A DNA stretch of 33,456 bases from CAYRGC01 sp964423795 (GTDB lineage: Bacteria > Patescibacteriota > Gracilibacteria > Peribacterales > Peribacteraceae). Every line of letters starts with the position of its first letter. Position 1 is the stretch's first letter. The stretch lies in assembly GCA_964423795.1 (NCBI GenBank), contig CAYRGC010000013.1, forward strand, positions 1-33,456, read 5' to 3'. Below are positions 1 to 8,003 of the stretch, in pieces. A model generated the notes under the pieces. That model saw only the letters and a list, made by a program, of their open reading frames with translations. It was not told the origin of the DNA and did no database searches. Made by a program: the position numbers and the translations under genes.

Positions 1-2
1 GC

Positions 3-2312
3 ATGACCGGTCAGCAGCTCCGCCACGAGCTCAGCCAGGTCAACTTCGGCATCAAGCCGACGGACCGCGAGATTCCCGACGGGGTCGCGAAGGGCGTCGT
101 GCGCTTCCTCGCGAACAAGCACGGCATCAAGGTGAACCTCGACGATCTCGGCTCTACCGTTGCCGACGAGGCCGAAGAAGAGGAGCGCGAAGAGACGAAG
201 GAAGGGGAGAAAGCGGAGGCCGTACCGGCCCCGGCCGCCCCGGTCGAGGCACCGCCGGCCCCGGCCACCGGAGCGGCGAAGAAATACCTCATCCCCACCG
301 TTCCGACGATGTCGCAGGCCGCCGCCCAGCGGAAGGCCGCGGCGGAACTGAGCGTGCTCCGCAAGCTCACGCTCGAGGACGTGTCCAAGGAGGCCATCCG
401 CCGCCAGCAGCAGATCGACAAGCGTCCCACGAAGGCGGACCGCGAGGCCAAGCTCGCCGAGCGCAAGGCCCTCGAGAAGGCGCGTGCGCGCGAGAAGAGC
501 CAGGCGACGGTGAAGCAGCAGCAGATCAAGAGGAAGGACGGCATCGTGACGCTCCCGGAGCTCATCACGGTGAAGGAACTCGCCGAGAAGACCGGCATCC
601 AGGTGCCCCAGCTCATCGGCGCGATGATGAAAAACGGCATCATGGCCACGATCAACCAGGCCATCGATTACGACACCGCGGCCATCGTGGCCACGGAGCT
701 CGGCGTGCAGGTGTCCCGCGAGCAGCGCGCCGCGTCCGCCGAGCACCTCTTCAGCAGGAACCTCCAGGAACTCCTGAAGGACGAGCCGGAAAACCTCAGC
801 GCGCGTCCGCCGATCGTCGTCGTCATGGGACACGTCGACCACGGCAAGACGTCCCTCCTCGACGCCATCCGCTCCACGGACGTGGCCGGAGGCGAGGCGG
901 GCGGCATCACGCAGCACATCGGCGCCTACCAGGTGGAGCACGCCATGGGCGGGGACGGGGAGCACCGCGCGATCACGTTCCTCGATACGCCCGGCCATGA
1001 GGCCTTCGCCGCCATGCGCGCCCGCGGCACGCAGGTCACCGACATCGTCATCCTCGTCGTCGCGGCGGACGAAGGCGTCCAGCCCACGACGGTCGAGGCC
1101 ATCAACCACGTGAAGGAGGCCAACGTTCCGATGATCGTGGCCATCACGAAGATGGACCGCGAGCGCGCCGATCCCGACCGCGTGAAGGGCGAACTCGCTT
1201 CCCACGGGATCCAGCCGGAGGAATGGGGAGGCACCGTGCCGTTCGTGCTCTGTTCCGCCGTGAGCAAGCAGGGCATTTCCGATCTCCTGGACCACGTGAT
1301 CCTGCTGGCGGACATCAAGGGGGTGAAGGGCAATCCCAAGCGCAGCGCCATCGCGACCGTCATCGAGAGCCACCTCGACACGGCCCACGGCCCGCTCGCG
1401 ACCGTCATCGTGAATACGGGAACGCTGCGCGTGGGGGACATCGTCGTCTGCGGCACCGTCACGGGCCGCGTGAAGGCCCTCATGGACGCCGCCGGCAAGC
1501 GCCTCACCGAGGTGCCGCCCTCCGGGGCAGCCCGCGTCTCCGGCATGAGCGTCGTGTCGTCCGTGGGCGACATCATGCAGGTCATGCAGAGCGAGCGCGA
1601 GGCGCGCGAGCTCATGGAGAAGATCGAGGAGCAGGCCGGCGCGGAGAAGAAGCACTCGTTCTCCGACTTGGTTTCGCGCCTGTCCGAAGGCAGGCTCAAG
1701 CAACTCAAGGTCGTCCTCAAGGCCGACGCCCAGGGATCGCTCGAGGCCATCGCCCAAGCGCTCGAGCTGCTGTCCTCCAAGGAGGAATCCGTGTCCGTGA
1801 AGCTCATCCACCGCGCCATCGGCGCCGTGACGGAAAACGACATCATGCTCGCTTCTCCGAGCGAGGCCGTCGTGGTCGCCTTCAACACCGTCGTGCCCGG
1901 TGAGGTGCGCCGCACGGCCGAGCGCGAGGGCGTGCAGGTGCGCGAGTACAAGATCCTCTACGAGCTCCTCGACGACGTCACCGCCCTGCTCAAGGGCCTC
2001 GTCGAACCCGAGGAGAAGGAGGAGATCCTCGGCCACCTCGAGGTGAAAGGCGTCTTCTTCCGCAAGAAGAACGAGCAGGTCGTCGGCGGAAAGGTGACCG
2101 ACGGCGTGATCAAGCGCCTGCCGTTCCGCCTGAAGCGCAACGGCGAAGAGATCGGCGTCGGCCGCATCACGTCCCTCAAGCACGTCGACAAGGACATCAA
2201 GGAGGCGAAGGAGGGCCAGGAGTGCGGCATGCGCATCGAGATCTCGGTCGAGGTCCAGGAAGGAGACGTCCTCGAGCCGTATCTCAGGGAGTGGAAGAAG
2301 AAAGAAGCCTAG
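3..2312 (+). CDS. infB: Translation initiation factor IF-2 (5' end probably outside window)
   Basis: IF-2 is the GTPase that places initiator tRNA on the 30S subunit and promotes subunit joining. In order the sequence shows an IF2_N-like segment (about 1-50), a charged Ala/Pro/Glu linker, a second IF2_N segment (about 180-235), the G domain with G1 GHVDHGKT at 276-283 and G3 DTPGHEAF from 328, then the beta-barrel domains and the conserved C-terminal domain. The G4 motif reads TKMD at 382-385 instead of the usual NKxD. The ATG at position 3 lies inside what looks like a first IF2_N domain, so the true start is probably upstream of the window. A hairpin at 2324-2355 separates it from the convergent gene. 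Identity is certain; only the start is open. Confidence 0.97.
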   Translation: MTGQQLRHELSQVNFGIKPTDREIPDGVAKGVVRFLANKHGIKVNLDDLGSTVADEAEEEEREETKEGEKAEAVPAPAAPVEAPPAPATGAAKKYLIPTVPTMSQAAAQRKAAAELSVLRKLTLEDVSKEAIRRQQQIDKRPTKADREAKLAERKALEKARAREKSQATVKQQQIKRKDGIVTLPELITVKELAEKTGIQVPQLIGAMMKNGIMATINQAIDYDTAAIVATELGVQVSREQRAASAEHLFSRNLQELLKDEPENLSARPPIVVVMGHVDHGKTSLLDAIRSTDVAGGEAGGITQHIGAYQVEHAMGGDGEHRAITFLDTPGHEAFAAMRARGTQVTDIVILVVAADEGVQPTTVEAINHVKEANVPMIVAITKMDRERADPDRVKGELASHGIQPEEWGGTVPFVLCSAVSKQGISDLLDHVILLADIKGVKGNPKRSAIATVIESHLDTAHGPLATVIVNTGTLRVGDIVVCGTVTGRVKALMDAAGKRLTEVPPSGAARVSGMSVVSSVGDIMQVMQSEREARELMEKIEEQAGAEKKHSFSDLVSRLSEGRLKQLKVVLKADAQGSLEAIAQALELLSSKEESVSVKLIHRAIGAVTENDIMLASPSEAVVVAFNTVVPGEVRRTAEREGVQVREYKILYELLDDVTALLKGLVEPEEKEEILGHLEVKGVFFRKKNEQVVGGKVTDGVIKRLPFRLKRNGEEIGVGRITSLKHVDKDIKEAKEGQECGMRIEISVEVQEGDVLEPYLREWKKKEA

Positions 2313-2323
2313 AAGAAAGCCCA

Positions 2324-2355
2324 AGTACGAAATCCCAAAACGAGGATTTCGTGCT
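2324..2355. repeat. Inverted repeat between convergent genes
   Basis: A 12-bp arm at 2324-2335 pairs with 2344-2355 (one G-T wobble), with an 8-nt loop. It lies just after the infB stop codon and before the end of the convergent gene. There is no strong T-tract on either strand, so a bidirectional terminator or mRNA 3'-end stabiliser is inferred. Confidence 0.6.
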
Positions 2356-2378
2356 GAGGACTTAGAATGTTTCTCTCT

Positions 2379-3581
2379 TTACACCGTCGCAGGCCCCGGC
2401 GTTGCGAGGGGCGCCGGAGGCGGATTATCCAACACGAGCAGGAGCTGGCGCACCTGGTCCGGCGTGCCGCGGCCTTCGAAATACGCGATCACGGCGCGCT
2501 CCGCTTCGGCGGAACGGGCGTTGAAGAGCAGTCCCGCGAAGTCCCGCATGGGTTGTCCCGGCGTACTGCGCGGGCCGCCCCGCGCGGAGAGCATCTGCTC
2601 GAGACGCGCGCGGACGCCGTCGTTCGGGGCGAGACCCAGGATCCGCTCCCGCTCCGACGGGCTGAATTCCCGTCCGCTCCTGACCGTGCTCGAGAGATCG
2701 CCGCGGATGCGGTAGATGCCTTCCGCGACGCGTGCCCAATCCGGGCCGCCGATGCCGTGTTGACGGGTGATCGCCTCGAAGGTGCTGTCTCCGATGAAGC
2801 GCATCTGCGCCACGGATTCCTCCATCCGCACGGCGCCCGGAGCGCGGAAGATCCCCGTCAGGCGGTTTCCGAAGAGTCCCATGCCGAGCATGGTGCCGTA
2901 GAGCGCCATCGCCGTCGGATTCGTCACGCGGTTGCCCTCGCCGTCTCTCGCGAAGGCGAAGATCGCTCCTTGGACGGCGAAACCGCCGGCCGCGCCCACG
3001 ACGAGCAGCAGGCGCAGCGCGTTTCCCGCCTTGCGGTCGACGTCGCGCCCGCGGTATCCCTCGCGATGCATGGCCGGACGCTCCATTTGCATGCGCGCAT
3101 ACAGGTCGCCGATGAACTGGACGAGGGGCGCCAGCGCCGCCTGGATCTCGGAAGGAGCCGATTGCATGGTCTTCTGCATCGATTCACCCACCTGTTCGAG
3201 CTGGAAGAACAGGGAGAAGCCCTGGGCGTTCGGATCCTTGAGGAAGGCCTCGGAACGCTGAAGAAGGGAATCGATGGCGGTGCGCACGGCCGCCTGCGTG
3301 GGGGCGTAGTTCTGCAATGCCTGCATGGCTTCGTCGCGGCGCGCCCGCAGGCCGGCAGCGAGCTCGGGCACTAGGGAGGTATGCATCAGCGAGTGCCAGC
3401 GCTGGGCGAGGTTCAGCGTGGAGGTTTCCTGCAGGAGGGTCGTCGCCGGGCCGGGGGTCATGCGGAAGGCGAGCGCCGTGCGTTCCGCCGCGCCTTGGGT
3501 CTGGACCGCGAGCCGCGCGTTCGGTCCCGTCTCGACGACGGGAGCGAGCGTTTCCTGCCCTTGGCGGAATTCGAAGCTCAT
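2379..3581 (-). CDS. Uncharacterised membrane protein, partner of VirB6-like gene
   Basis: I do not recognise this 400-residue protein. The N-terminal half is largely helical and soluble-looking. Two hydrophobic stretches follow, at about 188-207 (LLLVVGAAGGFAVQGAIFAF) and 227-244, probably a membrane hairpin. The C-terminal part is charged with a proline-rich tail. It begins 11 nt after the stop of the upstream VirB6/TrbL-like gene, with no promoter or Shine-Dalgarno visible in between, so the two are almost certainly co-transcribed and may act together. An accessory role in the same membrane complex is inferred from position only. The reading frame is open over 1.2 kb with the window's typical GC-rich codon use. 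Confidence 0.8.
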   Translation of the reverse strand: MSFEFRQGQETLAPVVETGPNARLAVQTQGAAERTALAFRMTPGPATTLLQETSTLNLAQRWHSLMHTSLVPELAAGLRARRDEAMQALQNYAPTQAAVRTAIDSLLQRSEAFLKDPNAQGFSLFFQLEQVGESMQKTMQSAPSEIQAALAPLVQFIGDLYARMQMERPAMHREGYRGRDVDRKAGNALRLLLVVGAAGGFAVQGAIFAFARDGEGNRVTNPTAMALYGTMLGMGLFGNRLTGIFRAPGAVRMEESVAQMRFIGDSTFEAITRQHGIGGPDWARVAEGIYRIRGDLSSTVRSGREFSPSERERILGLAPNDGVRARLEQMLSARGGPRSTPGQPMRDFAGLLFNARSAEAERAVIAYFEGRGTPDQVRQLLLVLDNPPPAPLATPGPATV

Positions 3582-3592
3582 GGACGGTCAGG

Positions 3593-5485
3593 TCAGGGCG
3601 CGGGGGTGGCCACCGTGCTGGAACCGAGCGCGGACTCGCGCAGGATCTTGCGCAGGCGCTCCGCGTCGACGGTGTTGATGGAGCCGCCGTTGGTTTGCGC
3701 GTGTTCGCGGAGCAGCGCCTCCAGCACCTGGTTGTTCGTGGCGCCGGTGAGCGGCGCTCCGCCTTCGCTGCGCGCGCGGGCCAGCGCCGCGGTGAGGCGC
3801 TTGCGCGTCTCTTCCTCACTGAGGCCGCCCGTGGCCGCGTTGTTGAGAAGGGTGACCGTCGCGGCGTTGCTGCGGTTGAGGTTGGTGTTGAGGTTGATGG
3901 TGTTGTTGATCGTCTCCTGGCGCACGCCGCCGGCTCCGCCGGCGGGGTTGTTGCGCAGGAAGCGGCTCTGTTCCGCGAGCGCCTCGGTGATGCTCTGGGT
4001 ATCGAGACGCGTGTTGATCTCGCGGAGGTTGCCGGCGCGCATGATGCGCGTGAGCGACGTGCGGTCGGCGCCCCACGGGATGACCGGGGCGGACATGGGG
4101 ATCTTCGCGGCGAGGCTTCCGAGGTTCTTGCCCATGTCCTGGATACCCTGGGCGAAGTGTCCCATGAGGGGGTCTTTCTTGAGGATCTCGAACGAGTACT
4201 TCCAGATGATGCCGAGCGCGATCACCATCCAGAGCATCTGCCAGAAGTCGCGGATCTCGCTGAAGATCGCGATCGGGCGCGAAAGCCCCGCGAACGCGTC
4301 CCCCGAGGGGGGAGCGGCGGTGGAACCGGCGTTGAGCAGCACGAAGCCGATCACGAACGGCAGCGCCACCTTCACCGGCAGGAACACGGCAGAAAGGAAC
4401 TGCTCCCAGATGACCTTCATCGGGTTGAATTCCCCCAGTTTATCGCCCATGACGAAGCCGATGGCCACGAGCGGCATCAGCGCGATCGTGACCCAGAGGA
4501 TCGGGATGCGGATCGCGAAGCCCGCGACCATCGCCAGAAGCGGAAAGACGAGCGCGATGTGGATGATCACCGCGATGAAGAGCTTGATGAGGTAACCGGC
4601 CGACCGCGCGAAGACTTCCCCGCCCGTGGCTCCGATCGGTCCCCCCGTGGGCGGGCGGACGTCCGTGATATAGATGAGGTTGCGCAGTCGAGCGTAGTTG
4701 ATGATGAGGCCGTTTAAGACCTTCGATCGGGCGCTCAAGTTCGCCTCCGGGGTGTACTCGCGCATCTGGACGCAGAGCACCTTCTCGAGCGGGCAGCGCC
4801 AGCCCGTGGAGCCGCCTTCCGCGTCGTTGCGGTAAAATCCGCTGCCGACGAGGACCATCTGGTCCGTATCGCTGAAGAAGGCGAATTTGGAAGCGATTTC
4901 ACAGGGCCTGCGCGTCGTCGGATCGCTTGCCGAGACCGGCATCGTGCAACCGTCCATGCCGATCATGTTCGGGATCTGGTAGACGGTGTAGGTGAGGATC
5001 TGCGAGGCATCGAAGATCGCGCGCGGGATGAACCAGGAGAAGTTCACGGCCACGAGCGCGAGGACGAATTTCGGCAGCAGTTCCTTCACTTTGGTGCCGT
5101 CCGCCTTCACGATCATCACGATCGCCTCGTAGATGAGCAGGATCGCCATCGCCATGTTCACGAGATCGCGGCAGAGTTGCCAGATCTCGCGGAGCATGCC
5201 CATAAGGTTCCCGTCGGCCCCGCTCGTCTTCAGATCGAAGATCCACTGGGGGTCCATGATGATGTCGAGCACATAGAACAGGAACCACGCAAGGAAGTTC
5301 AGGGAGGAGATCGCGAAGCCCGCGAACACCGACATCTGTCCGAGCATGCTCGAGACGGGATCCGTCGCCGTCGCCGTCGTGGCGGCGGAGGCGACGGGGA
5401 TGCTCAAGAGCCCCTCCCCGTTCAGGGCGAGAAGCAGGCCCGCTACGGAGGCCAGGAACCCGATGGCGTACGAGCGCCGAGGCAT
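3593..5485 (-). CDS. VirB6/TrbL-like polytopic membrane protein
   Basis: This 630-residue protein has a likely signal sequence (hydrophobic 7-22, with VASAAT near 31-36 as a possible cleavage region). About six to eight membrane segments follow, in a pattern resembling the inner-membrane channel component of type IV secretion systems as found in many CPR genomes. The last ~180 residues are soluble, rich in Asn, Ala and Thr, and end in Ala-Pro. The start at 5485 is chosen because it follows a good promoter (TTGAGG-N17-TACAAT) by 7 nt and opens directly into the signal sequence. Reading on to 5626 would add about 47 residues of AT-rich, promoter-containing sequence. No VirB4, VirD4 or relaxase gene is nearby, so the transported substrate is unknown. 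Family assignment is by overall character, not by a diagnostic motif. Confidence 0.75.
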   Translation of the reverse strand: MPRRSYAIGFLASVAGLLLALNGEGLLSIPVASAATTATATDPVSSMLGQMSVFAGFAISSLNFLAWFLFYVLDIIMDPQWIFDLKTSGADGNLMGMLREIWQLCRDLVNMAMAILLIYEAIVMIVKADGTKVKELLPKFVLALVAVNFSWFIPRAIFDASQILTYTVYQIPNMIGMDGCTMPVSASDPTTRRPCEIASKFAFFSDTDQMVLVGSGFYRNDAEGGSTGWRCPLEKVLCVQMREYTPEANLSARSKVLNGLIINYARLRNLIYITDVRPPTGGPIGATGGEVFARSAGYLIKLFIAVIIHIALVFPLLAMVAGFAIRIPILWVTIALMPLVAIGFVMGDKLGEFNPMKVIWEQFLSAVFLPVKVALPFVIGFVLLNAGSTAAPPSGDAFAGLSRPIAIFSEIRDFWQMLWMVIALGIIWKYSFEILKKDPLMGHFAQGIQDMGKNLGSLAAKIPMSAPVIPWGADRTSLTRIMRAGNLREINTRLDTQSITEALAEQSRFLRNNPAGGAGGVRQETINNTINLNTNLNRSNAATVTLLNNAATGGLSEEETRKRLTAALARARSEGGAPLTGATNNQVLEALLREHAQTNGGSINTVDAERLRKILRESALGSSTVATPAP

Positions 5486-5492
5486 TCCCACT

Positions 5493-5521
5493 ATTGTATC
5501 ATTTTTTAGTTCTTCCCTCAA
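5493..5521 (-). promoter_or_regulatory. Predicted promoter of VirB6-like gene
   Basis: Read on the minus strand: -35 TTGAGG (5516-5521), 17-nt spacer, -10 TACAAT (5493-5498). The start codon begins 7 nt beyond the -10 box and no Shine-Dalgarno is present, so the transcript should be leaderless. Confidence 0.65.
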
Positions 5522-5721
5522 TCCTCGAAGCCAAAAAATCGGCCTCAGAACGCGGTTCTTCGGGGAGCAATGGAAATAGTACTTCACAATGAAAGCAGGA
5601 AAATATCGAGTACAATTGTTATTCATTGGTAAATTTGCAGGGTGGATAAATGGTTATTTTTTGGCTTCATATAGATATTTTTTTGAAAAACAGCGCTACC
5701 CCGAAACCTTGAGTACTTTTC
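5499..5721. other. AT-rich divergent intergenic region
   Basis: This stretch lies between two divergently transcribed genes and is far richer in A+T than the flanking coding DNA, with several runs of T (for example around 5653 and 5681). I see the two outward promoters, but no convincing gene, tRNA or strong hairpin. The AT-richness may simply reflect relaxed non-coding sequence or a regulator-binding region. Confidence 0.4.
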
Positions 5722-5751
5722 TTGCACTTTGACGACCACCCTGAGTAAGGT
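5722..5751 (+). promoter_or_regulatory. Predicted promoter of winged-helix gene
   Basis: -35 TTGCAC (5722-5727), 18-nt spacer, -10 TAAGGT (5746-5751). The expected transcription start is a few nt before the ATG at 5763. The -10 is only moderate. Confidence 0.4.
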
Positions 5752-5762
5752 TTGTGCGCACC

Positions 5763-6350
5763 ATGTCTTCAACCTCCCTGAAGGCCCTCTTTAGCTCGCA
5801 GACCCGGGTGAAGCTCCTCTCCACCTTTCTGCTCCATCCGGACACGGAATACTTCATCCGTGAATTGACCAGGCTCCTCGGGGAACAGATCAACTCCATC
5901 CGTCGCGAACTCGAGAACCTGCGCCGTATCGGGCTCGTGAAGGCGCGCCACAAGAACCGCAAGAAGTACTACCACGTCGATACCACGTTCCCGCTCTATC
6001 CCGAGCTGAGGAGCATCTTCTCGAAGGAGATCCAGACCGAGAATCCCGTCGTGACGAGCCTCAAGAACCTGCCGAATATCCAGCTCGTGACGCTCGCGGG
6101 ACTCTTCACGGGGACCGAGAGCAAGGTGGACCTCCTCATCGTCGGCACCGTTCGCAAAGAGGTGATCGAGGCCCTGCTCCTGCAGGATCCGGGCTTCAAG
6201 AACGCCAAGTATTCGATCTTCTCCGAGGCAGATTTCTTGTACCGCCTCAGCCTGAAAGACCGTTTCATCCTCGAAATTCTCCAGGATCCCCGCCATATGA
6301 TCGTGCTCAATACGATCCAGCGGCAGATCGAGGAAGCCGTGGGAAAATAG
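5763..6350 (+). CDS. Winged helix-turn-helix transcriptional regulator
   Basis: This is a 195-residue probable DNA-binding protein. Residues ~5-75 form an ArsR/MarR-like winged helix: helices around LFSSQTRVKLLSTFLL, a recognition region around INSIRRELENLRRIGLV, and a wing at ARHKNRKKYYHV. The C-terminal half (from about SLKNLPNIQLVTLAGLF) has alternating hydrophobic strands including VDLLIVGTV. This resembles the nucleotidyltransferase-like fold attached to such winged helices in other CPR and archaeal proteins, but no complete catalytic motif is obvious. ATG 5763 fits the predicted promoter; a GTG at 5754 is the alternative. The gene stands alone ahead of rplS, separated by an inverted repeat. 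Its target and ligand are unknown. Confidence 0.85.
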   Translation: MSSTSLKALFSSQTRVKLLSTFLLHPDTEYFIRELTRLLGEQINSIRRELENLRRIGLVKARHKNRKKYYHVDTTFPLYPELRSIFSKEIQTENPVVTSLKNLPNIQLVTLAGLFTGTESKVDLLIVGTVRKEVIEALLLQDPGFKNAKYSIFSEADFLYRLSLKDRFILEILQDPRHMIVLNTIQRQIEEAVGK

Positions 6351-6361
6351 CCTCATGCTCA

Positions 6362-6450
6362 AAGCCCTAAGCCTTAAGCTCTACGTTCCATTCCTTGGGG
6401 TTTTGCGAGGGGCAACCTTCGAAGAAAGCCTTTACTTGAGGCTTACGCTT
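6362..6450. repeat. Imperfect inverted repeat upstream of rplS
   Basis: The word-rich left arm 6362-6377 (AAGCCCTAAGCCTTAA) pairs imperfectly (about 13 of 16) with 6436-6450. A second short hairpin, AAGCCT (6426-6431) with AGGCTT (6439-6444), brackets the predicted rplS -35 box. It belongs to the set of word-built inverted repeats seen at other gene boundaries here. Confidence 0.4.
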
Positions 6451-6459
6451 CAGTAACCT
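6431..6459 (+). promoter_or_regulatory. Predicted rplS promoter
   Basis: -35 TTTACT (6431-6436), 17-nt spacer, -10 TAACCT (6454-6459), then a C-rich discriminator ending in CCCAGCT at the start codon. The same arrangement and nearly the same discriminator occur in front of rpsT (32197-32225), which makes both predictions stronger. Confidence 0.65.
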
Positions 6460-6468
6460 CTCCCAGCT

Positions 6469-6915
6469 ATGCCGTCGCCCATCCTGTCCGCTCAGGCCAA
6501 GAAGTACCGCAAGGAAGTCCCGGAGATTCAGCCGGGATTCACCGTCCGCGTCCATGAGCGCGTGAAGGAAGGGGAGAAGGAGCGCGTTCAGATCTTCGAA
6601 GGTCTGGTCATCGCCGTGCACCGTGGCCACGTTCCGACGGATGCCACGTTCACAGTACGCCGCATCGCCTCCGGCGTCGGCGTCGAGAAGATCTTCCCGT
6701 TCTTCTCCCCGAGTCTCGAGAAGGTGGAGGTGAAGAAGGTCGCCAAGGTGCGCCGCGCCAAGCTTAACTTCATCCGCGGCCGCAGCGGCAAGTCCGCCCG
6801 CATGAGCGAGCGCTTCACGTCCGCCGACGAGTTCGCCGTCGCCGTCGCGGCTCCCGCGGCCGAGACGCCGTCCGAGGAGGCCGCCGAGCCAGCCAAGGAG
6901 GAGGCCAAGGCGTAA
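6469..6915 (+). CDS. rplS: 50S ribosomal protein L19
   Basis: L19 lies at the interface of the 30S and 50S subunits. The core (residues ~15-115) matches the family: PGFTVRVHERVKEGEKERVQIFEGLVIA, the strand FTVRRIASGVGVEKIFPFFSP, and the basic motif KVAKVRRAKLNFIRGRSGKSARM. After the L19 core there is a ~30-residue acidic, alanine-rich tail (AVAVAAPAAE onward, ending KEEAKA) that typical ~115-residue L19 proteins lack. The gene has its own promoter with no Shine-Dalgarno and is followed by a clear intrinsic terminator, so it is a single-gene unit, unlike the common rpsP-rimM-trmD-rplS operon. Confidence 0.97.
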   Translation: MPSPILSAQAKKYRKEVPEIQPGFTVRVHERVKEGEKERVQIFEGLVIAVHRGHVPTDATFTVRRIASGVGVEKIFPFFSPSLEKVEVKKVAKVRRAKLNFIRGRSGKSARMSERFTSADEFAVAVAAPAAETPSEEAAEPAKEEAKA

Positions 6916-6934
6916 GCTCATCCATTCGCCATCG

Positions 6935-6960
6935 AAACCGGGGCCCTCCCCGGTTTTTTT
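6935..6960 (+). terminator. Rho-independent terminator after rplS
   Basis: A perfect 9-bp stem (6935-6943 with 6948-6956) has a CCCT loop and runs into a T-tract through 6960. It is one of the few conventional intrinsic terminators in the window. Confidence 0.93.
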
Positions 6961-6965
6961 GTGTC

Positions 6966-6994
6966 TTGGCCCGGGTTTCCTGCATCGGTACGCT
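6966..6994 (+). promoter_or_regulatory. Predicted csaB promoter
   Basis: -35 TTGGCC (6966-6971), 17-nt spacer, -10 TACGCT (6989-6994), 7 nt before ATG 7002. There is no Shine-Dalgarno. It starts right after the rplS terminator. Confidence 0.5.
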
Positions 6995-7001
6995 TTGCGT
7001 A

Positions 7002-7967
7002 ATGGTCCGAGCGGTCCTCATCGGCAATTACGGGCAGGCGAATTTCGGCGACGAGGCCCTACGGGAGTACTTCGTCTCGCGCTTTCCGGAGTGCGAGTGG
7101 AGCGTGCTTGTGGCCGGGAAGCCGGCGGCGGGGGAATGCGCCCGGTTGCCGCTGGGCATGCGGTCAATCCTGCGCCCGTGGTGGCGCACGATCGGCGTCC
7201 TGCGCCGGGCGGATATCGTCATCTTCGGCGGCGGGACGCTGTATACGGATATCGAGTCGCTTCAGGCGTGCCTGCTTTGGGGATGGCACGCGCTCGTCGC
7301 GCGGTTCTTGCGGGTTCCCTACGTCCTCGCCGCGCAGGGGGTCGGGCCGTTTCGGACGCGCCTGGGGGAGCGGATCGCGCGCTCGGTTTACCGGAACGCG
7401 GTCGCGGTGAGCGTGCGGGACGGCATGAGCCTGGAGCGGGTGCGTTCCTGGGGTATGAACACGTCCGTTGTTCGTGTTTTTGATCCGGTTTTCTCGCTTT
7501 TTAAAGCCATAAAGATCGATACCCGATCACAGGATGTACTCATCGTGATTCCGCGGCTCAATAGCGGCGAAGCCTTCGACGCCGCATTGCGCCAACAGCT
7601 GGCCAGCGGGAAGTTTTCGTCGTGCCGCATCGTCTCGATGGAGCCGGACCACCCCGAGGAGCGCCGGCGGTGCGCGCACCTGCGTACCGTGGCTTCGGTG
7701 CCCGTCGAGACGGCGGAGCTGCGGAGCTCGGCGGACGTGCCTTCCGCGCTTCGGGGCGCCGGGCTCGTCCTCACCCAGCGGTACCACGGCGGAATCCTGG
7801 CGCGAGCGGCGGGGTTGCCGTTCGTCGGCGTGCCGCAGGCGGAGGGCGACAAGATCGACGCCCTCAAACGCGAGACGGAGGACGCGGGTCTGCTCCTCGA
7901 GTACATCGCGACGCTCGAGCGACAGCTCGGCCGTTTTCTCCTGGAAGGAAAAGGCGCGGGAATCTAA
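7002..7967 (+). CDS. csaB: Polysaccharide pyruvyl transferase, CsaB-like
   Basis: CsaB-type enzymes transfer pyruvate from phosphoenolpyruvate to a cell-wall polysaccharide, creating the ligand for S-layer-homology domains. The 321-residue protein starts with the family hallmark IGNYGQANFGDEALREY (about 5-21). It also has FGGGTLYTD near 75 and the C-terminal sugar-nucleotide-type motif RYHGGILARAAGLPFVGVPQ near 260. ATG 7002 is preferred because the hallmark follows at once and a promoter fits; a TTG at 6966 would overlap the -35 box. No SLH-domain protein is encoded in the window. The family is clear; the exact acceptor is not known. Confidence 0.88.
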   Translation: MVRAVLIGNYGQANFGDEALREYFVSRFPECEWSVLVAGKPAAGECARLPLGMRSILRPWWRTIGVLRRADIVIFGGGTLYTDIESLQACLLWGWHALVARFLRVPYVLAAQGVGPFRTRLGERIARSVYRNAVAVSVRDGMSLERVRSWGMNTSVVRVFDPVFSLFKAIKIDTRSQDVLIVIPRLNSGEAFDAALRQQLASGKFSSCRIVSMEPDHPEERRRCAHLRTVASVPVETAELRSSADVPSALRGAGLVLTQRYHGGILARAAGLPFVGVPQAEGDKIDALKRETEDAGLLLEYIATLERQLGRFLLEGKGAGI

Positions 7968-7990
7968 AGGGATTGATCTGCCGCCTGCGC

Positions 7991-7996
7991 TATCAT
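7991..7996 (+). promoter_or_regulatory. Predicted -10 box of rarA
   Basis: TATCAT at 7991-7996, 7 nt before ATG 8004, with no Shine-Dalgarno. A matching -35 box at normal spacing is not obvious, so this is weaker than the other promoters. Confidence 0.35.
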
Positions 7997-8003
7997 CGAT
8001 TCC

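Noticed and set aside
3317..4717. Long plus-strand open frames antisense to the membrane protein operon
   Set aside because: They are Arg/Ala/Gly-rich translations typical of GC-rich antisense strands, lack start signals and conflict with the clear membrane protein on the other strand.
5589..5732. 47-codon plus-strand ORF in the AT-rich spacer (starts MKAGKYRVQLLF)
   Set aside because: Codon use is unlike all neighbours, there is no Shine-Dalgarno or well-placed -10 box, and it overlaps the predicted promoter of the winged-helix gene. Kept as a weak possibility only.
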